In this document: one piece after another, positions 11,691 to 21,744 of the stretch
How positions within the stretch are numbered: the first letter of the stretch is position 1
Layout: every line of letters begins with the position of its first letter
Assembly: GCA_964019165.1 (NCBI GenBank)
Contig: OZ025287.1
Location: forward strand, 3,462,017 to 3,526,016
Reading direction: 5' to 3'
Length of the DNA: 64,000 bases
DNA from: Mastigias papua
Lineage: Eukaryota; Cnidaria; Scyphozoa; Rhizostomeae; Mastigiidae
Program-made: the position numbers and the translations under genes
The notes under the pieces: generated by a model
What the model was told of the DNA's origin: nothing
Seen by the model: the letters and a program-made list of their open reading frames with translations, nothing else
Databases searched by the model: none

Positions 11691-14537
11691 ATGGTAAGGG
11701 GGGCCTCATTATTTCTGCAAGACATTTCTCTTTATAAATTCCTTGGGAAACTATGTCATCCTTGCAAGGGAAGGCACAACAAGTTTATTTCAGGGGATAT
11801 ATACATTTGTTTAGTGAATTAGGAAGACCCAGCACTGTTATGTCCTATACATAAGGAAACCATCATATTGTGTCAACAAGCAGCGGAAATAAGTGTGACA
11901 GCAACTATGTTACTGGCTGCTCTAGTTCTTGTTTATTGCTAGCATTGCTGAGAAAAGTAAAGGGAAGCTGCATCAACACCTTGTTTGAGAGATTTGGCAG
12001 ATGTGAATTCAGTCATTGAGTAGAGAACTTTTGTTTGGTCTTACTCCTGGTAATTGTGCAACTGAGTGCAACTGGCAATATCACCACACAAGAAGGTGGC
12101 CAGTGACAAAGAGAGCATTTGTAGTATGCAAAGGGGTTTTTACCTGGCATATATGTTTTGAGAGGCCTATTTTTCTTCTATTAGCTTTAACATCTAAACT
12201 ACAAAATACACTTTATGATATACCAATCAAAGCAGAACAGGCACTGGGTCATTGGGTTTCCACTATTGCAAGCCCTGCTGTATCTTAACCTTGCTATATT
12301 TGTTATAATTTTTTTAATTTTCTTCTACAGGCTGCATGCCAGTTAGCTAGAAGTGTAGTAACATCCCATGGACGATGTGCATCTAGGGGACCAGGCAAAG
12401 ACAATTACATGGCTAGAAGTGAAAAATGTAAGCAGGGGATTATGTTCTGTTTAATTTTGAAAATTTCAAAGATCAAGATAAACTAGGTCATTCATAAGCA
12501 AACATCTTCACTAGTGGTTGAGAGGAGAGGATGGTGGGGGTTGTAAATTTGTTAGAGTCTCTGGAAATGGCCATCTTAATGATGAAAAGAGAGGAACTAC
12601 TTGTTTTAAGATGTTAGTTGTTTCATATTATTCTCACCTTCTTGATAAATTGTTGCATATATACAACAATTTATCAAGAAGGTGAGAATAATATTTGAGA
12701 CTGCTAATGTCTTAAAACAAGTAGTTCCTCTCTTTTCATCATTAAGATGATTAACAGCTATGAGATACATCTCATAGCTGTTAATATAGGTAAATGTGTG
12801 AGAATTTCCCTTCCATGTGTGAGCATGAGAAGGTTTCAAATTGCGCTTGTCTCATGCAAAATGTGTGAAATTTGGAAGGTCTGATATCTCATTTGAGGAT
12901 GCTGCACACTTTGAGAGATTCTAGCCAGTGCAGTTTTCTTAACATCTACTGTTTTATAGTCAATTTTCAGTATATCTGTTCTATTTTAGCAATATTTCTA
13001 TCACCAACATGCCAATATTGGCCTCCTGTCTATGATATTTGATACTTGCATATGTGTAAGATTTCATTGTGGTACAGCTTTTGGTTTGTGTCTGATGTGT
13101 AGTACTTTTATGGCTCTCTAACACAACACACAACAATACTTAACATGTCTAATCCCCCAGGAACACAAACACACAACAATACTTAACATGTCTAATCCCC
13201 CTGGAACACAAACACACAACAATACTTAACATGTCTAATCCCCCAGGAACACAAACACACAACAATACTTAACATGTCTAATCCCCCAGGAACACAAACA
13301 CACAACAATACTTAACATGTCTAATCCCCCAGGAACACAAACACACAACAATACTTAACATGTCAGCAAAAACTATGACAAGAACAATGAGCAACAATAC
13401 AAACCAAAAAGAACTGTGCAGCCAATCACAAAAACACCTTAATAATAACGACACAAAACAAACTCTATGCACACAACATGATGTGAATGCAGGTTTTGTA
13501 TTATGCAGGCTTGAATTCTGTACAGTTACTTGGTAGAGTGGGACAGGACCCAAAAGTTGCTGGATCCCATAGAAAGGTTGTTCAGTTCTCTGTTGCAACA
13601 ACAGTCTATTACCAGCCTACAAGTAGCATGGGAAACAACTCTTCAGGTAAATCATTTCTCAATTGATTTAACTTATCTGCCTTGTTATCTGTTAGAGAGC
13701 ATATGCTGGGATGTTTTGAGTATGTAATTTCTCTCATATAAACTCACGGATATAAATTGGTCTCTTTCTAGATGGAATCCAAAGTAAAACATCATGGCAT
13801 AACATTTCGGTTTTCAGGCCATATCTTCAAGATAAAGTTGAAAATTATGTGAGAAAAGGGTATGATACTTTTATTCATGTTCTCATTTTTGAATGAATAT
13901 CCTAGAACCTTCTGCTAGGGGAACTGTAAATCCTCAAGTGGCCCCCTCAAGACAGCCCCCCTTGACTAAGCCTCCATGCTTGAATTTCAAGTTGTTAATA
14001 TACCCTCCTTCAAAAAGCTCCACTGTAGTGGATAATGAAAACCTTGAAATTACTTGATAGTTATATTCAGACTGTTCTTTTCATATGGTGGAGAATAGCA
14101 GTTTTGATATTGAGCTTATTATTCAACATGTGTGAAATAAGTTTATAAGCCCTCCTTGGAAAAAGCACTCCCCTCTAATAATCCCCACCCAGAATGCTCT
14201 AAAATATATAAGCCACCAGGGGGACTACTTTGAGGATTTATGATATTCATTTGTATGGTACATTACTGTCAGTGTGAATTGTTCTGACTTGAACTGAAAA
14301 TGATTTATATGTGTTTGCATGTCCTACAGATCTCGTGTCTTGGTTCAAGGGTCTCTTGAATATAGTTCATTCACAGATGATAATGGCAACCAAAGGACCA
14401 GTGTCTCTGTAATCCCAGGTTTGTTCCGGTTTATGCATCTTCCAAATACTGTATTATCTCAAATAGAAGTTGTACAGCTTACAGGTTGGCAATCTAGTTT
14501 TTCATGGGGCCACATGAGAAACAGAATAAATGGTTGA
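11691..14537 (+). CDS. SSBP1: Mitochondrial single-stranded DNA-binding protein (spliced)
   Basis: The product coats single-stranded mtDNA at the replication fork as an OB-fold tetramer in the mitochondrial matrix. Proposed exons: 11691-11693 (ATG only, before donor GTAAGG), 12331-12427, 13509-13646, 13772-13859, 14330-14418, then 14467-14537 after a 48-nt GT-AG intron, or direct read-through from 14419 in the same frame. Phases agree at every junction. Spliced text gives LNSVQLLGRVGQDPK, then VVQFSVATTVYY, TSWHNISVFRPYLQDKV, YVRKGSRVLVQGSLEY and TDDNGNQRTSVSVIP, which follow vertebrate SSBP1 block by block (LLGRVGQDP, TTWHRISVFRPGL, YVKKGSRIYLEGK). The N-terminus, with Arg but no acidic residues for about 20 positions, suits a mitochondrial presequence. 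Predicted length is 161 aa (145 with the 48-nt intron retained would not apply; read-through gives 177), against 148 in human. Exons 12331-14418 are strongly supported; the one-codon first exon and the last 71 nt are less certain. Confidence 0.88.
12572..12749. repeat. Foldback element in SSBP1 intron 2
   Basis: Left arm starting CATCTTAATGATGAAAAGAG is answered by a right arm ending CTCTTTTCATCATTAAGATG. The inner parts (TTCTCACCTTCTTGATAAAT and its complement) pair perfectly around a TGTTGCATATATACAACA centre near 12660. Likely a MITE-like foldback insertion or a local inverted duplication. Confidence 0.9.
12750..12785. repeat. Perfect 16-bp hairpin abutting the foldback
   Basis: ATTAACAGCTATGAGA at 12750-12765 pairs with its exact complement at 12770-12785 around a 4-nt TACA loop. 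Confidence 0.95.
12786..12845. repeat. Dispersed repeat, partner at 15240-15302
   Basis: GTGTGAGAATTTCCCTTCCA and the following GTGTGAGC and CAAATTGCG blocks recur near 15247-15300 as GCGTGAGAATTTCCCTCCCA and so on, in the same order. One copy is intronic and the other lies downstream of SSBP1. Confidence 0.7.
13128..13365. repeat. 43-bp tandem repeat in SSBP1 intron 2
   Basis: TTAACATGTC recurs every 43 bp (TAAC at 13141, 13184, 13227, 13270, 13313, 13356). There are five full units and a partial sixth, nearly identical except for one A/T difference in the CCCCCAGG block. Confidence 0.95.
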
Positions 14538-15560
14538 AAGTGCAGCTAAAGAGCTGAACTCAATCCTGCATAACATTCATTGTCTTTTTATGTATAGGAA
14601 TATAGCTTATGTATGAGATAAAATTATAAAATAATTTTGTTCTGTAATTTATAATTAACCTTTCAAACAATGGAGGACACAAGCAACAACTTCAAAGAAT
14701 AATGGAAGTTTTAGAGCACTACCAGTTGTCTTTGGAGCCTTGCTCCAGTTTCCCATTCTCTGTATGCCTCCCCCCAATATACAACAGTGTCTACCACTGC
14801 TTTAAAGGGTCCACAGATGGGGGGGGGGGATTTTTACATACCATGCTCTATTTGACCACGTCCATTGGCACACAATGCAATACAATTTGCAAATGATTGA
14901 CAGCTATGACAGCTATGCAAATTGCAATGATATGATAATATGATTAATTATACCTTGCTATATATGTATCCCACACCCGTGATCTTTGAGAAAACTGAAG
15001 AGACAAACTGATAAGTAAATGTCCCCCCCCCCACCATGGCACCGCTTCTGTGATTGAGAAAGCCGCTCAAGGGGGATTCCAACGTTTTGAAACATTTGTG
15101 GAGGATATCAGTTGAAGAATATAGTTCGTTTTACCACCATTATTACTACTAGAATAGTAGGCAGAACAGGCAACAATTTACAGTTTCATCTCATTCATGA
15201 TCGCAATTCTTCAGTTATCTAAACAAAGTATAAATGTTCACAAAATGCGTGAGAATTTCCCTCCCATGCGTGTGAGCGTGAGGTTGTTGCAAATTGCGTG
15301 TGACTTGGAAGGTTTTTTCAATACGTGGGTCTGCTACTTGAGGAGGGCTGTTATTTGAGGAGGGCCTCAGTTTGAGTGCGACTTCTATTGAAAGGAGTTT
15401 TCTCATGACCCTTCTCTCCCTATACTGGTCCCACCACACAATTTGTTTTCGCCTAGTTGTCTTCATTTTCTTCTCCTACTAGTGCCACCACATGGTGCGG
15501 TTTGTAGATAAGGACAATAGAATATGGGGGAAAATTCTCAAGTGAAAGTGAAAGAAATTG
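14538..15560. other. Intergenic downstream of SSBP1
   Basis: Contains homopolymer runs (G near 14820, C near 15023), a GAGGAGGGC short duplication near 15340-15366 and the repeat partner at 15240-15302. No gene is recognised. Confidence 0.5.
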
Positions 15561-15563
15561 ACT

Positions 15564-15632
15564 GACCCGAGCGGGACTCGAAATGGTTACTCTGGACTTT
15601 ATACGTCGTGTGCTCTGCCACTGTGTTGGTCT
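15564..15632 (-). repeat. tRNA-derived sequence (SINE head or tRNA pseudogene)
   Basis: Read on the minus strand, it shows an A-box-like AGTGGCAGAGCACACGACG and, at tRNA spacing, a B-box-like TTTCGAGTCCCGC with GGGTC near the end. The acceptor stem pairs only partly, so a functional tRNA is unlikely. Confidence 0.6.
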
Positions 15633-15639
15633 TCGTACG

Positions 15640-16099
15640 TGCTTTGTTCATAAGATTGCTTAAAGTTACTTTTTGTAACAGATCGATTTGTAAAACAGCC
15701 AATTACTGATAAATTTTGTTACCTGTATAGGTATGCAAAAACAAAAGCAATAAGAGTGAAATGTTCAAAGTATGTCCGACTATATTGTAACCGGGGTTTG
15801 TTGCCGAAATTTCATCCGCTGAAAATTTTTGTAATACTTACGTATACATATCTAGTATGCAACCTAAACTAGGATCGAAATATCATTACCTGTAACGCTG
15901 TTTTTGCCAAAGCTTATTTTTGTAGGCCTGGCATTTGCAGGAAGGAAGTTAATATCTGTTAACTGTTAAAAGTTTGGAAACCTAAGAGACGAATGGAAAT
16001 GTCATTGCACACAAGGCGGGTTGTTTTAGTCCTAGCAGCTATATAAGGTTTATATTGTCTCAATGGTTACTACCAAGTAGCAGATATGTTTCATGGATA
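15640..16099. other. Intergenic, no gene recognised
   Basis: AT-rich sequence without coding or repeat signature visible to me. Confidence 0.5.
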
Positions 16100-17040
16100 T
16101 GGACAGAGTAATTTGTTAGTCAAAGTCAAGAGAAGATTATTCCTCTTGAAAATGGCTTAAGAGTCATCTATGACAAACTAATAGCAGACTGTTTTGATAA
16201 ATACTTTGTTGACATTACAGATACACTACCTATAGAGAATATTGAAATTCCAACAGCATACGTCCCTTTGTTTGACCTGTTCTAGATGCCATTAAGGAAC
16301 ATTAGAAACACCTGAGTGTAACGTCAATTATACACTTTTTGTATAATTTTTCCATAAGAATACCTAATTTTTCACTGAGCATCAATTTTCTTAAGGTCTT
16401 TTGATTTTTACCCTAAGAATATTGTCTTAAATTATATTGTCTTAAGTTTTTGCGATTTTGAGCGTTAATTCTTGTAAAGATTATATTCTTATACTAAAAT
16501 ATGTGTAACGGACATTCCCTGAAGAGTTGCTCAGTCGCACCATAGTGCAACGAATTTCAGACAGGATAAGTGAACCTTACTCTTACTTTATTTGCTAAAG
16601 ATAACTCAAGTTAACAAAAGTCTAAACCTTGATGAAGCTTGAGCCTTGCAATATTCTTAAATTATTCTTAAATTTCAGATAATTTGAGCCTTGGTATTCT
16701 TATAGACCCTATGAATCTTATAGACCACATGTCCCTTTAAAAAATGTGTGCAGAAATAGTGTAGAAAAGAAAACAATGTTTTTGAATTTCGTCTTGTTAG
16801 CCTTATTGACGTTTGGAATGAAATTAGGTAGCTAGACTATTCGAAGAAAACTAGTGGATATATTTCAGCTGGCATACTAAGATTAATACCTGATTTATGC
16901 CATAATGAAATAGCTAAATATTTTGACTTGATGACATTCGCTGGTGAGTTCCCAGATCTTCTTAAGAATATTGATGTATCACCCTGTATACGAAGGTTCT
17001 GAACCCACCAACAGAGCAAACTATAGTTAAGTTATTGTAG
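16100..17040 (+). mobile_element. LINE reverse-transcriptase N-terminal fragment, interrupted
   Basis: Plus-strand translation gives FDKYFVDITDTLPIENIEI, equivalent to the LNTYLTDITNTLDIEPT segment of the LINE at 36592. Further on come ISAGILRLIPDLCH and FAGEFPDLLKNIDVSP, matching the segment before the palm (LKLAxP...xxGxFPxxWKxAxVxP). Between about 16400 and 16780 lies TTCTTAAG-rich sequence that looks inserted. Stops and frameshifts mark it dead. Confidence 0.65.
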
Positions 17041-17157
17041 CAGACAGATAGATTCTTTTATTGCTGCAAAGATATCAAGTCTCGCTGAAATTGTGAGAAT
17101 AGGCTGTTGTTCCTACAGAACTTCACTATAGCTCAGAAAGCGAGAATATGCTTTAGG

Positions 17158-17199
17158 CATACTGAAAAGCTTTATTCGTCCGGCACTCGTCAGAGTATG
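17158..17199 (-). ncRNA. Decayed hammerhead-ribozyme-like motif (PLE family B)
   Basis: Minus strand: CATACT, CTGACGA, GTGCCGGAC, then GAAT in place of the conserved GAAA, AAAGCTTTTC and closing AGTATG that pairs with CATACT. The GAAA to GAAT change should abolish cleavage. Confidence 0.55.
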
Positions 17200-17689
17200 A
17201 AATGTCGGATAGCGACCGAAAGGTGAACCGAAATATATAGTCAAATGCGATAGATTCACGTGTCATGATAAATACTGCGTCCAGGTGGCCCTATGATTGG
17301 CCAATGGGCCACTATTCATCATTCTTGACTTGAAGAGTTCAAGTGAGAAAATGTACTCCTTTTCATATACAAGTCTGGGTTTTGAGTCTTTGTGTAGACT
17401 GATTCCAAAATACTTAAACGAAAGGACGATCGTACTTGCCCAATGATCCGATAATGATCGTTTGTATATTGGCACATTCTGGATTTTTGATAAGATGTCC
17501 TAAGGCTGAATCACATTTCAACCTAGGATTAGAGTTTTTACACATACGAGATGACTGGTCCCTCGTTGTAGTGCTTTTCCTCCTGATAATCGTGTGGACA
17601 TGTTTTATTCTGATTCATAATCGACAACAAATTAAAATTTGACAAACACGTTAGAACATTGTGTTCTAAAGTAAACAAAAAAAATATAT

Positions 17690-18345
17690 GTCTTTTCTAG
17701 ACTAAACACATATATTTCCAGTGATCAGGCATTATTGATTTGTAATACGGTAATCCAATCAAATTTCAATTATTGCCCTTTGGTCTGGATGTTCTGTAAT
17801 AAATGTGCCAACAAAGAGATCGACAGCACACATAACAGTGTTCTTCGAATACTCTATGAAAACTATGAATGCTCATTTGAGATATTACTTACCCGCAATG
17901 GTAGTGTTTGCATTCATGTGGAAAATTTACAGAAACTAACGATAGAAATTTACAAGTCAACAAATCATGGTAGTCCATCGCTTGTTTGGGAATTTCATGA
18001 AAAGAAGCATGTAGAGTATAATCTGAGGACAGAAAACCTTTGCAGACTACCTAAAATAAGGAGTACAAGCTTTGGACTAGAATCACTGTCTTTTAGGGGA
18101 AGCTTCCTCTGGAATACTCTAGATGACAGTTCTAACATTCAAAAAGAAAATCAATATGTGGTCTGGAAAAGAATGCGCTTGCAGGATTTACCGCTAACTT
18201 ATCATTATAGTGTATTTTATTCTGTATATAGTTATTTGACTATTTTTCTGTCTGTATTTTAAATAGTTGGTTTTAATTAGTATTTAGTTGCTGTTTTACC
18301 AACCAACTTTAAATATGGATATATGCAATATGAAATGAAATATGT
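17690..18345 (+). mobile_element. LINE 3' end nested inside the PLE
   Basis: Encodes the region downstream of the palm: QSNFNYCPLVWMFCNKCANK, then EIDSTHNSVLRILYENY, a VENLQKLTIEIYKS block and SFRGSFLWNTLDD. It closely resembles the LINE at 38150-38622. The tail ATGAAATGAAATATG at about 18329-18345 marks the 3' terminus. PLE coding sequence resumes immediately after it. Confidence 0.85.
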
Positions 18346-19429
18346 CTGCTAGTGTCTGCGTAGTTCGCCTTTCGTACCGAGCTTCACATCGGCACGAAAG
18401 TCATAAACTGCACAACTTTTTTGAGTGGTAGGAACGCTATCTGTTTTTGCTAATGACAGCATGACCCTATCGTTGTAAACTACACGAGGCTTCACAGCAT
18501 AGAAGCAAGATGTAATGGCTTTATTGCTTTGGTTTCGAATTTTGACGAAGCATTTCCAATTCGACTATCTGCTGGTTCAGGAATGTAGTGTTAAAGTGCC
18601 AAGAGAACTACTAGAGAGACACTAAGTTTCGTAATTTGTTACTCTTCATTCAGATTAAGTCACTGAATGTTATCAGTTCTAAACTTCGATACTTTAAATC
18701 TATCCTGCCCTCTCTGTCTCTCTGCTTCCATCCCTTTCTTGAACTCTATCCATCTGTCCAACTATTTACTCTCTCTTATTCGTAAGCAAATTAAACGAAC
18801 CTATAACTTTCTACCAATCAAATTAAGAATAGCAGAATACAAGATTTACGTAAATATGGTCAATAAACAACTTGCGAAAACAACTCTATGTACGTATGAC
18901 TAAATGTAAGGGTTATATTCAGGTTGTGCGTATAGCAAACAACTATATTGTTGCATATGGCAAAGGCTACTCATAATACATAATCTACATTAGCTGCGTG
19001 CGAAGGTAAATGAATGATTAGAGAGAAAAGAGTGCCGCGATGGCTTCGAAGCATATGGAAAATCCCTAGCAGATGAAAAGCTGGCTTGTCCTTAGTACAA
19101 GAAAGAAGGACATCTTCTGGATATCCTTTGTCAATGAGCCGTCGTTGTATTCTGTCTAGCTCTGAGCCTAATTTAGTTTTTAGAGCAGATCATAAGTGCC
19201 ATGTGAACTAGGTATTTGTTAAAGCTAATTTTTGTTGTTTTTGAGCTGAAGGAATTCCAACTGATGTATTGTCCAGTTGGTTTCCTATATATGTTGGTGA
19301 GAAACCCAATGCCCTCTTTCTCCACCGAAACGTGTAGAAAATATTTTGCTCCTTCTGTACTGTAAATTCTAGAGCTAGATGTAGTAGGTTAAGGTTTCCA
19401 TGAAAACGAGCACACTACCTGGGAACCAA

Positions 19430-19560
19430 AGATGACAAAAGCATCATCAACATATCGAAAGTAGACACCGAGTATCAACTCAGGTGTCTACTTTCGATAT
19501 GTCGACGATACTTTTGTCATGCGAAATTAATATAGTGCACAGCATGTCCTATTTCGACTC
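19430..19560. mobile_element. Palindromic PLE junction (RYVDD over RYVDD)
   Basis: The minus-strand RYVDDAF sequence is followed within a few bases by a plus-strand copy of the same region (FRYVDDTFVM). GTGTCTACTTTCGATATG and its near-complement face each other. This is the head-to-head junction of an inverted PLE copy whose right arm is short. Confidence 0.75.
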
Positions 19561-19589
19561 ATTGAAAGAATCCATAAAACAATAGATAT

Positions 19590-20880
19590 GAAAGTCGTGC
19601 CGGTACGATTTTAATCGATTTATCAAGAGCATTCAATTTCATCGGGCATGATCTTATTGCTAAGTTAGGTGCATATGGTTTTGGCTTACAGGGTATGAGA
19701 TTAATAGTAAGCCATTCATCGGACAGAAAGCAGAGAGTAGAGGCTGGCAGCGTAGACGCCAAGTGTTTGAGAACTCTGATAAGGTCTATTTTCTCCTAAC
19801 CTAATTGACCAATCATCATGCAAAATGGACCTAGTCTTAGTATTTGTGGTCAGAACCCTGCATGATGATTGGTCAATTAGGATGGGAGAAAATAGACCAG
19901 ACAGAGCTTTCAAACATTTGGCAGCTATGCTAAGGTTGGCTTGATGTGTAGCTATTGGTTGGAAACAAGAACTGGAGTCCCTTAGGGCTCGTTACTAGGA
20001 CCCATACTATTCAATATCTTTCTTACTGATTTTATCTATTTCGTTGAATAGTCGGAAGTGTGCAATTTTACTGAAGATAATCCCACTTTTTCTTGCGAAG
20101 ACACTTTTGAAACAGTGTCTTCAAATCTTGAAGAAGATATATCTATTGTGATCTCTTGGTTTAGAGCAAGTCAAATGGTAGATAATCCATCAAAATTTCA
20201 AGTACTGCTAGGGTACGAGATTACATCAGCAAAACAAAGCAATATCATTAATGAATACGGTCCTGATGTCAGATTTCCAATATTATAATTGAATATGGTT
20301 GTTTTATAGTAGAACAGCAAATAGTTTAACAAACAGAGCGATCCAAACGTGCAACGAGAATAGTTTAGAACGGTATCAACGAGGAGGAGCTTGAGGTGCT
20401 CTTGTGAAAAGATGAAAAAAAATTTGCTAAAGCTAATGGTTGACTTATATATGACGATCAACCACTTAAGTCCTCCGTATATGTGGGATTTCTTCACCAA
20501 GAAATTGGTGGAATATGATTTTTCAACGAAGCAAGATTGCGAGCTTCCACCCGTCAGATCACAGAGATTTTGTACTGAGCTATTGGAATTTAGGGAAAGT
20601 TTACTATGGAATTGCCTCAATGATGAAATTAAAAATGTACAGAGCTTGGCTGTATTCAAACAAAAAATCAAAGCCTGGAATGGTACTCAAGGCGTGTGCA
20701 ACATTTGCAAATGTTAAATATCAATGTACTTTTTTTTTAAGTTAAATACTTGATTTATTTTAATATTTTGTTTTAATTTGTTGGTTTTAATTAGCTCTTA
20801 TAACTACTGTGTATTTAAATAGCATTAACTAAAGTTATGAAATGACATAAAATGTAATGAAATAAACTATGATACAATGA
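19590..20880 (+). mobile_element. LINE with RT palm remnants, internally deleted
   Basis: Blocks in order: ILIDLSRAFNFIGHDLIAKL (palm motif A), a GSLLGPILFNIFLTDFIY block (motif B region), DISIVISWFRASQMVDNPSKF, then a C-terminal part with WDFFTKKLVEYDFSTKQDC, FRESLLWNCLNDEIK and a CNIC-type end. Motif C with YADD is not recognisable (a stop lies there). A MITE is inserted between motifs A and B. The AT-rich ATGAAATGA-type tail ends near 20886. Confidence 0.8.
19758..19922. mobile_element. MITE with terminal inverted repeats of about 60 bp
   Basis: Left end GCCAAGTGTTTGAGAACTCT, then GGTCTATTTTCTCCTAACC and ATTGACCAATCATCATGCA; the right end is the inverse with a few mismatches. It splits LINE motif A from motif B, showing insertion after the LINE. 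A one-ended relative is at 42470-42560. Confidence 0.8.
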
Positions 20881-20889
20881 AATGAAGTA

Positions 20890-21520
20890 TTGATAATATT
20901 GTAGTCGATATTGGGAAGCTTTCGATTAGAACTAAAATTTGACCAGCATGTAGCAGATTTGTGTCAAAAAGCAAACAACGAGATTAGTGCCTTCTCCAGA
21001 GTAGCAAAATATTTGAATGAGAACCAATGCCTTCTATTATACAACTCTTTTGTATTGTTTCATTTTTACTACTGTCCATTAATATGGATATTTTGCGGAA
21101 ATGTTACTAATAACGATCTGAATTGTACTCACAAGAAAGCGCTTCGAGTTCTCTTTGATGATTTTGCATTATCTTATGAAAGCTTGCTACAGAGAGGGCA
21201 GGAGAGCACGATTTATCTGAGAAATTTGCAGAAGCTAATGCTTGAATACTATAATACCTTAAGTACGAAATAATTCCTCTTTTTTATGGGACGTGTTCCA
21301 CTTATAGGAGAACAGTTATGTTTTTAGATCCAAGAACCTATTGGAGTTACGTCAAACTAAGATATTTACTTATGGCATTGACAGCTTATCATTCCGCGGT
21401 AGCATCCCATGGGATTCCCTGCCAAATGATATGATAACTGCCACTTCCGTTTATTTCTTTAAGACATATGTAATAAACTGGAATGGAGAGGATTGTCGTT
21501 GTATGATATGTTAAATAGGG
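20890..21520 (+). mobile_element. LINE 3'-end fragment
   Basis: Encodes FRLELKFDQHVADLCQKAN (cf. LKFDRHVEALCQKVN at 38040), YNSFVLFHFYYCPLIWIFC, NLQKLMLEYYN and, after frameshifts, SLSFRGSIPWDSLPNDM and a WNGEDCRCMIC C-terminus. It follows directly on the tail of the preceding LINE. Confidence 0.8.
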
Positions 21521-21744
21521 CATCTTCGGTATTTGGGACAGAAGAACTATTGACTTAGAAGTTAAATATAAATGAATAAGCCAAGGAGCGTTAGGTTTTG
21601 GAATTAACTTTGTGCGCCATTATGTTTCTGCTAAGGAATAGTTTTGTCAATTGTTGGTGTTGGCAACCTCGCTTTCACATCGTGTTTATTCGCTGCACTC
21701 TCAGTTTCAGATCGGAAATATAGGTTTTGACTTAGCACAAATAT

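Larger units (their letters stand above)
17095..19470 (-). mobile_element. Penelope-like element, family B, minus strand, broken by insertions
   Basis: Minus-strand order (high to low coordinate): FRYVDDAFVIFGS reverse-transcriptase motif near 19430-19470, FLTNIYRKPTGQYISWNSF, GYPEDVLLSCTKDK near 19100, the linker at 18350-18570, and the GIY-YIG domain plus 3' region at 17095-17640. These align piecewise with the better copy at 44576-45429. A LINE 3' end (about 17690-18345) sits inside the GIY-YIG coding part, and about 480 bp of unrelated sequence lies at 18580-19060. The element is non-functional. Confidence 0.85.

Noticed and set aside
12016..12288. 90-codon frame just upstream of the SSBP1 exon as its N-terminus
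   Set aside because: Its frame ends in a stop before the acceptor at 12330 and it has no donor site in register. The ATG at 11691 fits better.
12331..12427. Hyaluronidase-like exon (AACQLARSVVTSHGRCAS)
   Set aside because: The HGRC word first suggested hyaluronidase, but the next exons join in phase to give SSBP1, so this is the mitochondrial presequence exon.
15564..15632. Functional tRNA gene
   Set aside because: Acceptor stem pairs at only about four positions and the anticodon arm is poor. Called a tRNA-derived repeat instead.
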